A DNA stretch of 64,000 nucleotides from assembly GCF_001625215.2 (NCBI RefSeq), contig NC_030385.2, forward strand, positions 44,107,598 through 44,171,597, given 5' to 3'. The notes under the pieces were generated by a model. That model was given only the letters and a program-made list of their open reading frames with translations, was not told the DNA's origin and did not search any database. This DNA comes from Daucus carota subsp. sativus (Eukaryota > Streptophyta > Magnoliopsida > Apiales > Apiaceae). Within the stretch, counting starts at the first letter, position 1. The number at the start of each line of letters is the position of its first letter. Shown piece after piece: positions 47,003 to 59,000 of the stretch. A program made the position numbers and the translations under genes.

Positions 47003-50000
47003 TTATTCAACGGTTTTAAGACCATTCCTAAGAATCCTATCACCGAACTTGAGAGTTGGCAACGATCGTAATAAGCAAAAAAAAGCTTAGAGTGATATTA
47101 TTCAACGCTTATAAATGTTCATAGATAATAAAAAGGAAACCACAGAATGTATCCAATATGGGATAATTAGCAAAATAATGAGAACAGATGTTAAAGGTTA
47201 CCTTAAATTTTGCAACCCCCACCACAAACAATAACAGTACTTGGAGATGAACTTCCTGGAATAAACGATACCAGATGATAAAGCCTGCTTGAATATCCCA
47301 AAATCAAATGGGTTTTTTTCACCATCCACTCCGCACTTTAAATCTAGAACAGAATCACTGACACTTTTCCAGCCATCATAACCACTCAAATTTTCATTGC
47401 CACAATACAGGAAATCTGTTATGCAGCCTTTACTACTTCTACAAGCTTTATCCCAGCATGTATTATAACGGTCTACCGATAACCAATACCAAAAAGCTCC
47501 AACGATCTGCACAGAACTCACCCAATTAATTTTAGAGAAAAAATGCTGCTGCATTTAATAAGCTGTAGCTACAGGAATCAAAATGTACACAAAAAACAAA
47601 TACATAATCAGAGAACATTAAGAAGGTTGTGGCAATCTAAGTAATTTTTATGAATTAATGAGAGCATGATTTGATGGAAAGAAATAATCATAAGTAGGAC
47701 ACATGGCCTACCAACTTGGAAGGTGCTTACATGACTGGCGAGCATGTACAATAGCAGATAGTACACAGCACCAGCCCATGCTGTTTCAGCAAACACACCC
47801 TCAGTCCTTTTAAGTTCTGAAGTTAACGGTATGAAACGCAGCAACCTAGGTATATACTGGAGCAAGACGATAACCAGTAAGGCTTGCTTTGTAGCCGATA
47901 CATCAGAACCATTTGAGTTCTGCAGAAATCTCCACACAACTATCTGCACATAATTAATATATGTTATGCATTTTCCTTTATTACAAGAAATATGTGAGAA
48001 GACATCAATATTGAATGAAAATTATTAATATAGTTTCTAGACTGAAACATAGTGCTATATATATGTGTATCAGCGTGTTTGTGTCTATAACAATTATAAA
48101 ATTTGTTGAAACCTTTGACCTGAGATACAAAGTTTTGACTGTCTTACATGACTTGTGGAAAAAGTTACAATCCTGAACACACTAGTTTAAAATTATCATG
48201 CTATATTTCCTTCTTTTTTTTTTCAAAGTTTGCAATATTCTACCTCCAATCTACAGAACTGGTATAATTTGTGTACTAGCATTTGATATGATTAAGTATT
48301 AAAAAATACTCAAAGGTCAGTTCATTCTTCAGAAATGACTAGGACAATCAAACATGTGAATGCAGTCATTAATTTATTCTCCCGCTAGTACATTCCTTCT
48401 CCTTTCTTTTTCTTATACTCATTTGGTTTCCCTCATCCCATTCATTCCAAGTGAAAACAACCTAAATTAATCTTGGCTGGACGATATTATGTGGTTTTAA
48501 TCTAGGGGACAAGCAGCTAATACAATAATATAAGAATAATAAGTTAAACAACCATTACAGTTTAATGTAGAACTCTAACAAGACAAAATTCATTAATATA
48601 ATCAACTTGAGATAGAATAAGTAGGGAAAACATATTAAACCTCTAACAATAGAAGAATCTAGAAGACAATACTCAAACCTGTGGTATGGGAAGCACTGCC
48701 AGAAAATCGATGATAAAATGGCTCAGCAAGTACCGCTTGGCTATTTTTGCAGAATCTATCACAAGTTCCCCTCGTCCGAAGACCCTAGATGATGGAGCTA
48801 TATAGGCTGTTCGGAACTGAAGGGCCATGTGAATAAGATAGAATACGTCAACAACAGTACGAAGTGTTGTAGCAACGATAGCTAGCTTCCTATCAATCCC
48901 CAAACATTTTGGCACTCTGCTATAAACTGGAAGATAGAAGAACAATGGATCTATAGAGACCGCTATGATACATGAAATGACAAAGAACTTATTCCATGAT
49001 AAAAGGAATTTATCTTGGGGGTCAAATATCTTCTTCTCTGAGACTTTAAGATCTTCCGGAAACACTGCTCGAGAAACACCGAATCCAAGAGAACGGCCAA
49101 TAGACATCAGTCCTTCGGATCCTTTCTGCATTCCTTGCTTATATGATTTAGATGGGTCATTAGTTGCATGGCTGGGACGACCCAAGCCCTCAATGCTAAA
49201 CCCACATTTATTCATTTCAATTGCAGCAGATGGTGATGATGATCGGGAATCCAATTCATCCAGCCTAAACAGACAAAAATATTAAGAAAAAGTATCTACT
49301 TGAAACAGGAACCGATCAGTTATCAAGAGTCTAACGTACTTCAGTGTAATCACAGAAGAGGATGATTCTCAAAACAAAGAAAAGAATCTTCAGAGGCCAG
49401 AGGATGACCACATTAGAAATTGTCGGTGATGAATATACAAACACATCAGAACAATGATTCATGATATCAACTTTCGATATTCTACTTAGGCGGATTCTAG
49501 TAGCTTAAGAAAGAGAATCGGTGCTGGTTTATTTCGCAACAAAGAATTCATGCAACACCTTAAGGCTAATTGAGCTTAATAGAGTTTGCATAAAACCAAA
49601 TTCAAGACATGAGTTGGAGATTGGAGGATAGATATTATTTTAAGCAAGGATAAGTAAATACATTTTCTTGAAGAATGCAATGACTAAAGATGTGTGTATT
49701 TACATATATACATAAAACCAACACGGGTTTCCTCAACTTTATATATACCGCATACCATTGTTTTTATCACGAACCAGTAAATGTTATCCATTTCAAGATA
49801 ACTAATTTCATGAGAATGTTTAATTATTTTTATATTTGTAAAAATGAAAGAATATATAGAATTTGTTCTTTGAATGACAAGTGAAAAGAATATAAACACA
49901 ATTCACAGCTAAACAGCACGTTGGTCAGACAAGTAGTATAAATTTCTGAAAGATACATTGATAGCAGATATGGTATTATAAGTTAACCCGACAAAAGATC

Positions 50001-50112
50001 AAGGCAAAATTCAAATGTTCAGACAAATGAAGTACAAACCAACTTACCTCACAAACCTCTCCCGCTGGCCACCAAGATAATCGGACTTGGACTTGGGCCC
50101 ACAATCGAACAT
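42163..50112 (-). CDS. CNGC: Cyclic nucleotide-gated ion channel, CNGC5/6 type (7 coding exons)
   Basis: Exons in gene order: 50112-50048, 49264-48679, 47943-47731, 47506-47202, 46013-45902, 44206-43970, 42855-42163. They join in frame to 736 residues; Arabidopsis CNGC6 has about 747. The cytosolic N terminus is followed by six helices. S1 starts near SWNKFFVISCIIAVS. The pore and filter region is CYCLWWGLQNLSTLGQG, spanning the exon 4/5 junction. A C-linker follows. The cyclic-nucleotide-binding domain in the last exon has the cassette GDFCGEELLTWAL (about 574-586) and an overlapping IQ calmodulin site, FIQAAWRRYSKRK (about 651). The C-terminal KLQKPPEPDF tail is shared by CNGC5/6/9. These are plasma-membrane calcium-permeable channels. 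The first exon is short, and an upstream non-coding exon is likely because a TATTAG acceptor-like signal sits before it. Confidence 0.93.
43155..43240. repeat. (TA)n(GA)n microsatellite, left side of the intronic MITE
   Basis: About 28 TA units run into about 15 GA units in the last intron of the CNGC gene. The junction with the MITE is at 43240/43241. Confidence 0.95.
43241..43812. mobile_element. MITE inserted within a TA microsatellite (Micron-like behaviour)
   Basis: The two ends are long imperfect inverted repeats: left AATAGAAACCA... AAACCAGTTTC (about 43248-43290), right the complement GAAACTGG...TGGTTTCTATTTGAT (about 43759-43804). The block is bounded by (TA)n(GA)n on the left and (TA)n (43813-43861) on the right. 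It has no coding capacity. Rice Micron elements are known to lie between TA microsatellites; this one behaves the same way, but I cannot say it is the same family. Confidence 0.75.
43813..43861. repeat. (TA)n microsatellite, right side of the intronic MITE
   Basis: About 24 TA units follow directly after the MITE. Confidence 0.95.
46967..47002. repeat. (GT)n(GA)n microsatellite in a CNGC intron
   Basis: A short compound dinucleotide tract in the intron between exons 4 and 5. A C14/A10 homopolymer pair lies in the next intron at about 44853-44876. Confidence 0.9.
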
Positions 50113-50457
50113 TTGTACAGTAGGAAGCTAATATACAAACTGCATCAGATACCAAGAGGCGAGATATTAAATAAACAAATCAACGGTCTCATATAATCAT
50201 GGAGTGAAAATCTAGTATTTATTTCTCTGACAAGACTTAAAATTCAATTATTAGCAATTTAGATACTACACAAAATGAGTCTGAAAACATACAACTTCTC
50301 AATAACACAGCATAAGAGACGCAACTTTTTTTTACCATAATCACATTTTCAGCCACTTTTCAATAATATTGCATAATACGATGAATTTTGTATCATAATT
50401 TATTTGCCGCTGCTGCTTCCTTATCTGAACTTAATTTCTACATTTTTTGTAGGCTTT

Positions 50458-50823
50458 ATGATCTTTGCCCCTTAATGTTTATGACTATGTACCCATCAAG
50501 CACTAAAGCTTAAACCCGTACCTTTACAGATGTGTATTACGATATATATCGGAGGGACAAAAAAGACAACAGACTTTGTGATTTCTCTCCAAAACAAAGA
50601 AAATGTGATCACAAAGGGACAAAAAAGCAATCGACTTTGTTTTGGAGGGAAATCATAAAGTTAATTGTCTTTTTTGTCCCTCTAACATATACCGATGTAC
50701 ACCTCTGTCGCTATAAAAGCATCAATATGTATACACCCTGTACCTTGGGGGCCAAAAACTACAGGTTTAAACATTGCGGCTTAATGGGTACAACATCATA
50801 AACTATAAGGGGCAAAAGGTCAT
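50458..50823. mobile_element. Foldback MITE upstream of the CNGC start codon
   Basis: The element is nearly one long palindrome of about 366 bp. The left end ATGATCTTTGCCCCTTAATG is matched inverted by the right end TATAAGGGGCAAAAGGTCAT. The inner arms also pair (GGAGGGACAAAAAAGACAA and its complement), with the centre near 50625. It lies 350-710 bp before the CNGC start codon, in the promoter or a 5' UTR intron. It is non-coding. Confidence 0.8.
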
Positions 50824-51310
50824 CAATCTTTTTTTATAAGACTTGCAGTTGATGGGAAGAGTATAATTTCCACTTTGTTCTTGATAATGCATACATAGCA
50901 ATCACGTCTGTTCCTACACTTACTTGTAATTAACCTAGTCCCGGAATTCCACAAATTTTCATTCAGCAATCATGGCTAGTAATAATTTTCAGTTATTTAT
51001 TAAGGCAACACTAAGATATTCACATGATGTATCAGATAAATTAGAAGAGGAAAAAAAAACGACACAGTGACAACAAAGCTTTCAGTTTCCTTCATCTTAA
51101 ACATGAGCTGTACTATTGCTTAAAAATATGCAATATCTATATAAGCCTGTAAAATTCATAAAATTCACTAATCTTAAGCATCAATCACACTAGAACACAT
51201 CAAAATTCCAAAATCAAGGCTGCGATTTACACAGACATGTACATATGTTATATGTAGAGCGTAGGTGTGTGTACATCCTTCATATCATATATAAAAAGAT
51301 ACATATAATT

Positions 51311-51484
51311 GAGAGAGAGAGAGAGAGGAGAGACTAACAGTTGTGTGTGTGTGAGAGAGAGAGAGGAAGAGAGGAGAGACTAACAGTTGTGTGTGTGTGT
51401 GTGTGAGAGAAAGAGAGAGAGAGAGAGATCGAGGGAAGGAGAGACTCACAGGAGAGAGAGAGGGGGGGAGGGGGGGAGACTCGC

Positions 51485-51550
<66 letters not shown>

Positions 51551-51552
51551 CA
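51311..51552. repeat. Compound GA/TG minisatellite at the presumed CNGC promoter
   Basis: Blocks of (GA)n and (TG)n alternate with a repeated joint GAGAGACT(A/C)(A/G)CAG, which occurs about five times (near 51330, 51375, 51441, 51476 and 51545). On the CNGC sense strand this is a long CT tract, as is usual for plant 5' leaders. The many long frames here are artefacts of the repeat. Confidence 0.85.
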
Positions 51553-52134
51553 CAGTTGTCAGGACAGATTTGAGAGTTCGAGACTGACAGCAGAAGCAGC
51601 GAATGTAAGACAGGCCCGAGTCAGATAAGCCTTGACTGTGTCCACTTGCGCTGTTTATAACTCGTGTTATTATATTTCCTACTATCAAATACATTTTTTA
51701 ATTGTTAAGTTAACTTGTTTTATGTTTAATTTATTTGTTTATCGGGATATTAGTCGGGAGGCAGAGTGTTTGACTCCACATAATTGCCGTCTTTGGGCAG
51801 CTTGGTACGCAATTAATTAACACTAAACAACCGTGACAGCGTGTGTCTTCCTATTTAATTGCTGTCTTAAATCATTTATTGTGAGATAGTGTCGAAGATT
51901 TTCTGACACCATGAATTTAATCGTAAACAATTAAATTACAAAACACATGCGATTTGCTAGCTGATTGTAAAATTATTTATATTTTTGTTACATATTTTAA
52001 TCGACTTTTTTCGTTGATCATGCAAAATTTGTTAAATCTATTTTGTTACGATTGACTCCTACTTTCTAATAATGATGGATCTCTACATATGTAAAAATTA
52101 TATTAATTAAAATGAGTTAAATATATAAAATTTA

Positions 52135-52933
52135 GAGCTTTTCTCGTAAATACCTAAGTCTAAAAGAATTTTTGCAAAAATACTATCATTTTTTTAAAAC
52201 AAATTGCAAAAATATTATCTTTCAAAAAAAATTGCAAAAATACGGTGGTTGCATATGCAACATTCTCTGCAACTGCTAGCAACCATATATGCAACAACAA
52301 ATTCAACTTTGAAAAAAAAATTCGAAAATAAATTTTAGTTGCATAATAAGTTGCAACTAGTTGCAAATGGCTAAAAATCAATGCTCCTGCGGGGCCGATA
52401 GCGACAACATAAAAACAACCACAAAATCAACCAATTAAGATGAAGAAGATGGGGATCTACTTCCTGTCTCTGGTTCAACCATAACAAATTGAGACGGGTG
52501 TGTGTGAATATTGAGTTTAGTGAATTCGTTGAAGGTCTCGGAGGTCAGGACTCATAATTGAAGGGCTGAACAACGTCAATGGCGTGGTTTACGAGGTAGA
52601 AGTTCGGGCGGCGTCGAGCGAAATGGGAAAAAAGGGGGGGGGACGAGAATGGAAGAGATGAGACGTCTGAGAGAAGGGAGAGAATGATGTTTACACGGTG
52701 GCGTGCGGCGGCGTGAGGTGTGGCCTGTAGTTTCAAGAGCGAGAGAGATCACGAGGAAAGTTTTGTAGATTAGAAGATGAAGACATCGAAACTCCCAGAA
52801 GCAAAGAACAAAGCGTGTACTTCTGCAAATGCTTTTATTAAAATTATAAAAAAATCGTACTTTTGCAATAATATGAGGCAGGTCGTAAGTCTGCAATAAA
52901 GATGATAAAAGGGGGCATTCTTGCCAAATTCCC
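52135..52933 (+). mobile_element. Mutator-like element, copy A
   Basis: This 799-bp element starts GAGCTTTTCTCGTAAATA and ends GGCAAATTCCC. The outer flank is TAAAATTTA (52126-52134) and the inner flank is AAAAATATG (52934-52942). A near-identical copy lies inverted at 53850-54644. The interior includes the motif GTGGTTGCATATGCAAC and a GC-rich segment (about 52560-52740) unlike the surroundings, perhaps captured host DNA. No transposase was seen. A 119-codon frame runs through the GC-rich part on the minus strand and is probably meaningless. Confidence 0.85.
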
Positions 52934-52942
52934 AAAAATATG

Positions 52943-53840
52943 TTCTGGTTATACTCTGATAAGTGATAAGTAGATTGATTTATTTAAATTACTTTTATTT
53001 AATATGTTCTAGGTACGATTAACATTTAGAATTACGGATTATGGTTGAGCAATACTACTCATTCTAAATATCTTTCAAAATAACATGGCACATAGATTAC
53101 TGGTTTTACTTAGGAATTTTTACTTAGATAATTATATATATGCAGAGTCTCATTATTATTAGTACTAGCCTTTAACCAGTGCGAAGTACGGGCGAGTATA
53201 GAATTCGTGATTTATTAATTATAATTTAAATTTTAATATCATCTTATTAGTATTTTAGTATTAATGAATTAGATTTTAACCAGATTATATTTACCAACTG
53301 ATTACATTTTTTTGGACGACTACGAATTATACCAATATCTGTTTATTATAATATAGTATATAAATAATATATAAATTATATTTAAAAGAATAATGGTGGA
53401 GTTTTTTTATCTTGTATTACATCACAAGTGTTTGTAATTTGAATGGTATAAAACTCTTTAATATTGTAAGAGTAAGAGAAGTTTGCATGTGACCAACTTT
53501 TAGTTATAAATGAGATGACCAAACCAAAATTTTGTACGACTCTTATTATATTATAGTATAAATTATTAGTATGAGTTAAACAAATTATACATAATCAATT
53601 AAGAATTGAAAAAAATTAAAAGTAATTTTTGAAATATTTAATACTTTCCCTCTGATTTTACTACCATAAACCGGTCCAATTATATGTATGATCGTAATGT
53701 TTTGCTCTAAAATATTAAAAAAACTCATTTTGCGAAAAAATAATTCAGAAAACTTACTAATAGTGTTTACCCAATTTTAAAGTATGATAGAAATCAACTC
53801 AACAATCACCAATGAATTAAAATATGATTCATCCGTACAT
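52943..53840. other. Spacer between the two Mutator-like copies, inferred to be inverted
   Basis: This is about 900 bp of AT-rich DNA without genes. It contains a Helitron-like 3' terminus on the minus strand at 53165-53195: CTAG preceded, in that orientation, by an imperfect hairpin CCGTACTTCGCACTGG. The flanking 9-mers at both inner ends show that this block is inverted relative to the ancestral order (see findings). Confidence 0.7.
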
Positions 53841-53849
53841 TAAATTTTA

Positions 53850-54644
53850 GGGAATTTGGCAAGAATGCCCCCTTTTATCATCTTTATTGCAGACTTACGA
53901 CCTGCCTCATATTATTGCAAAAGTACGATTTTTTTATAATTTTAATAAAAGCATTTGCAGAAGTACACGCTTTGTTCTTTGCTTCTGGGAGTTTCGCTGT
54001 CTTCATCTTCTAATCTACAAAACTTTCCTCGTGATCTCTCTCACTCTTGAAACTACAGGCCACACCTCACGCCGCCGCACGCCACCGTGTAAACATCATT
54101 CTCTCCCTTCTCTCAGACGTCTCATCTCTTCCATTCTCCCCCCCCCCTTTTTCCCATTTCGCTCGACGCCGCCCGAACTTCTACCTCATAAACCACGCCA
54201 TTGACGTTGTTCAGCCCTTCAATTATGAGTCCTGACCTCCGAGACCTTCAACGAATTCACTAAACTCAATATTCACACTCACCCGTCTCAATTTGTTATG
54301 GTTGAACTAGAGACAGGAGGTAGATCCCCATCTTCTTCATCTTAATTGGTTGATTTTGTGGTTGTTTTTATGTTGTCGCTATCGGCCCCGCAGGAGCATT
54401 GATTTTTAGCCATTTGCAACTAGTTGCAACTTATTATGCAACTAAAATTTATTTTCGATTTTTTTTTCAAAGTTGAATTTGTTGTTGCATATATGGTTGC
54501 TAGCAGTTGCAGAGAATGTTGCATATGCAACCACCGTATTTTTGCAATTTTTTTTGAAAGATAATATTTTTTCAATTTGTTTTAAAAAAATGATAGTATT
54601 TTTGCAAAAATTCTTTTAGACTTAGTTATTTACGAGAAAAGCCC
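53850..54644 (-). mobile_element. Mutator-like element, copy B (inverted)
   Basis: On the minus strand it starts GGGCTTTTCTCGTAAATA and ends GGCAAATTCCC, 795 bp, with only scattered differences from copy A (for example one C/T change in a CCAGAGACAGG phrase). The flanks on the plus strand are TAAATTTTA (53841-53849) and CATATTTTT (54645-54653). The reverse complement of the first equals the outer flank of copy A, and that of the second equals the inner flank of copy A. Confidence 0.85.
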
Positions 54645-54653
54645 CATATTTTT

Positions 54654-56085
54654 TCAGGTTTTAACAAAGAAAGTGTTTTTATTGTGTTCCCAAACAGTTT
54701 AAAGCAGAATAAAAATTAAGTAGATACATACAAATCTTCGACAAATATCTTCATTCATCTACGAAACAAATTTTTTGTGAAAACACAAAAAACATCTCTG
54801 ACCTTAATAATTTTACATGACAGCTACAATAAATCAGATGCTATTATGGCACTACAGACTCTATCACCCACCATACAGGATACATCCTTGAGAAAGATCC
54901 ATTACTGATTTAGATGATTACTGGTGATTTAGAGATATACAGGTAATAAAAAGCAGCAGGTCTTCTGTATCATGCTAAGCAAGAATAATGAAACAAGAAA
55001 CTAAGTCTCAGTTTCGCCAGAGCATTAAGGGTCAAGTTGATCTCAAACGACTAATGTTAAAAGCCGCAGGGCAAGAATTTCCTTCTAGTTAGTTGAGGTA
55101 TATAATTGTAACACCACATCTGCAGCACGAAAAGAAGAGAGAGGATAAGGATAAAAGACACAGTCACATTGTTATGCCACATAACTTGGGTAAATCTCTC
55201 AATGAGGTGCCATATTAGCACTGGAATTTGATGAGCAAAAACAGCACACTGAAGTAGATGAATGGATAATATAGCATATACAAGTGTAATATTCGTACAA
55301 CCAAAGGACATCTCAATTCATAAGCTCAGACTAGAACAATCATTGATGTACATATCCAATACGTGTTAGTCTAATATGCGGCAACGATTTCTTTCCATGT
55401 CTTGTCCTCTGAAATTTCGATAATCTTTAGTATTTCTGTATGTATTTTGCACCTACCAAAGAGCATATAGAAATGCTTTCCCCTTCTCAGAGAGTGTGTC
55501 AGTAGAAAACTAGAAATGTAAAATATCAAGTTGGAATTATTGGTTTGTGTAAAAGAAAATATGAACTGCCAGTCTAATCTAGTCCGTAAAAAATATTTAA
55601 TTTATCTTGTATTCTATTTTAAGATAATGGGGCATTGAGTTTTAAGAAAGATGCGGTTGGATGTGCTGCATATTCTTTATAAGAAGAAACTTGCTGCACA
55701 GGACTCCCCACATCAGCAGGGTTTCCCACTGCACGGTGTCTTTCCCTTACTTTTCCATGTAAAGACTATTAGGTTCCAAATCTGTGACCCAACTGATAGC
55801 AAGTAGAATAGCAGATAAGGGCAAAAAGGAAAATAAGACCAAATGTATAAAATATTGTACTTCAAGAAGAATATTATATCATATTGATATATAAATCACT
55901 ATATAAAAATATCTAACTTTATCTTTGTTTTAGACATATTAACTTTATGTTAGCTAATGATAAACCACACCTATGCACAGCAGAAATGGACACAAGGCAG
56001 AAATGATACCTTTCATCTAACTTCAAAGCTCTCGACCTACAGCAACTAATCATTTTGGACAAAAAGAAGGTTTTAAATGTAACCC
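54654..56085. other. Intergenic DNA and 3' UTR of the acyltransferase gene
   Basis: No recognisable gene was seen. A hydrophobic 84-codon minus-strand frame at 55057-55311 has no family resemblance I can see. The stretch 55900-56085 is probably 3' UTR of the acyltransferase. Confidence 0.5.
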
Positions 56086-59000
56086 TCATCCGTCATTGAC
56101 CAGTGTTTCTGCAATTATATTTCTAGCCTCGTTGCATAATGCTTCTGTATTATTTCCGTATATGGGTTTCTGAATAACAACTTTGATCGACCCAGGATAT
56201 AACCTACTCTCCATTCCCACGGGCATTATCTTTCCCGTTCCAATAAGAGTGATTGGAACCACCGCGACTCCACATTTTGAAGCAATACTGAATGCACCTT
56301 TCTAGAAATTGTATATAAGAATAATATGCTTCAGATAAACAATCATCTCTGAAAATATATTATATGAAATGATAACATATTATATGATACTGGTGTACTA
56401 TTTGTCCAAGTTACTCACCTTAAAAGGCCCCAATTTTCCATCTTTACTCCGAGTACCCTCTGGAAAGTAGAAAACAGATCCCCCTTTCTTTACAAGATCC
56501 ATGCATCGTTTGAGCGTTTGCTAAATTCATCAAGTGAAAGAACATAAATTGTGTCTTTTAAGAAATTATGACATATCAAGTAAGCAATATTTGCAAAACA
56601 GAATATAAGATTGTAGTCAATTCTACGCAACTAATTAATATCTTGCATCAGAGGAAATAATTATATCAGATGAGAAAGCAAAATTACCAATTGGCTTCTG
56701 CTGTCCATGCGCTTTAAAGGAATAGCACCTAATAGAAACATGGCCCATCCAATAATAGGAAAAAGGAAAATTGATGTTTTGCTAATGAACTTAAAGCTTC
56801 TACCAAGAGTGAGAAGAGTATATATGTCCAGAAAACTCTGATGGTTGGACACATACACAGCAGGAGTATCAGATGAGGGTAAATTATCTAATCCCTCAAC
56901 TTCAACCTTTATAAATGGGGCAACAGCCAAAATGGCCCACATTCTGGCAATCTGGTGATGGGCTTTCCTCCTATACCGATCAAACAAGAGCACAAAGGGA
57001 TGTGCTACCAACATCAGCATAAACAGAATAATGGCAACAGAAGCAGTTACAGCATAGAAGCAGATTCCTTTAACTTTAGAGACCAACTGAAGCTCTGCAC
57101 TTTCAAGTAAGAAGAAAAAAAATATATGTTAGAACAATTAGCTAGGAGACCCAATTAAAAGTTTATGAAATCCCCAGAAGAGGAACCTGGTAATTGATGA
57201 GCAGCATCAGGATACCCAGTTCCAGCAATTTCTGATCTGGCAACGATATACCTTGGCACTCTATTCTGATTATGATCATGTGACCAATTATGCTTTACAG
57301 TTGAATAGAAGGTGCACCAAGATGCAGAAGAATAGTTTCCTTTACTGCGAAAATAACCAACTGGAAGACTGTCTGCTGAGAAGAAACATACATAAATAAG
57401 GAAAGAAAACAGTTATTAGATTGAGTTAACACAATTCCACCAAGGAAAACCGTAGGTATCAAATATATGTGCAAACTGTAGACGAAGTTAGTCCATGAGA
57501 TTCTCGCTTTATGTAGTTTTTCGCAAGTAAAAAGATGTCACAAATATTAAGCGAAAGGATTGAGTGGGAGATCACATTATTTAGTATGGACCATTGTCAG
57601 TGATGAGTGGGTGAATTTCACAAAACATTCCAAATAACTAAAGAATTAACTATTCGTTAAATAACACCCTGCATAATTAAACCGTTGAGGTGGACCTGAC
57701 CTTAGTGAAAATTCAGACGTAATTTGTAAAACTAACAGAGCAATTGATATACAATTGGTTCCAACTCAAAGATGTTCCCGACAAACAAAAATACGTAATA
57801 ACCAAATCAACTTAAGTTATATGTTACTCAAACTCGACAAAATATGTCCAACATGGATATGTATGTGTCCAAGTATAAAAACTTATAATTTTGGCATTCA
57901 TATAAAGGAAAAAATATTGGCAGTCATATATAAACCAAAAAACATGGCATAATTCAAAATAACAGACACATATATAAATTGACAGTATAAACAAAAACCT
58001 TTTTTTTTGGCTTTCTGCAGCGTGCCCAAATTTTCCAAGTAATATGCAAAATAAACACATACTTATCCAGGTTGCAGAAAGGGAAATGACAACATTGCAC
58101 TGGGGGTGATAATTTATGGAAACAGCAGTATTAAACAGACCAAAATAACTGTACACTAAAAGAGTATTACCCACATGTTTTTGACAGGCTCCCTTTTGCC
58201 TGAGCAATATTCTTGAGAGTTCCTGTACCAGCAGAGAACTGCAAAACAAATGAAACTAGACTGTTGAAATTTACACAATAATTGTCTCAAGCAAATTCTA
58301 TAATCTCTGAGCAAAATACAATAATAATAATAATAGTGAAGATGCAATAAAGAATTAGTTGCTACCGATATTTAGACCACCGGTAACAATTGAACATGTA
58401 TAGTTCATTGGTCCACTTGACTCCAATAAAAAGAAGATAATAACAGACTAACAGGGTTAAGAACTTTAAAGCTCCACTTATCTTGACCATCCTCGCCGTA
58501 AAAAAGGTGAAGGACTGTGACATATGTTTGTCTATAAATATAAAACTGGACTTCATTGTGTCATCGATCTGGATTAAAAATGGCTGCAGTAATTGCTAAG
58601 ATATCGTATCTAATAATAAGGGCTCGTTAGGGCATTATAGCTGACACTCTGTCAATGTTTTCAACTGGGCACTATTCATAACTATTACCACAAGCTAATT
58701 AAAATGTCAACTTAAGATTACCGGATAAAAATCATTGTGCAATTATAAAAGCAGAAAGCATAATAAATTCAATCCGCGTCCCGACAAGAGGGGAAATGCT
58801 GATTCGGGCAATAGCCTAGTACAGCCAAGTTACCATGCTTGAATGGTCCACTCTATAATTCTCAAAGCATCTAACATATCGAGCACACTTCTTTTCAAAA
58901 TAAATTTTGACCGATAGCTGTAGTGCGCGTACAATTGTGGCGTCAGCTGGAGGGTCCATTTCAATGCAACCGATCAATCCAAGTACTTTCAGCTCATAAT

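Noticed and set aside
51387..51694. Long frames on both strands across the GA repeat
   Set aside because: They are by-products of (GA)n and (TG)n repeats without stops; no domain or codon signal.
52576..54204. Matching 119- and 105-codon frames in the two Mutator-like arms
   Set aside because: They are the same sequence in inverted copies, use a low-complexity GC-rich stretch and resemble no protein family; kept only as part of the elements.
55057..55311. 84-codon hydrophobic minus-strand frame
   Set aside because: No splice partners, no family resemblance, AT-rich hydrophobic bias is expected by chance.
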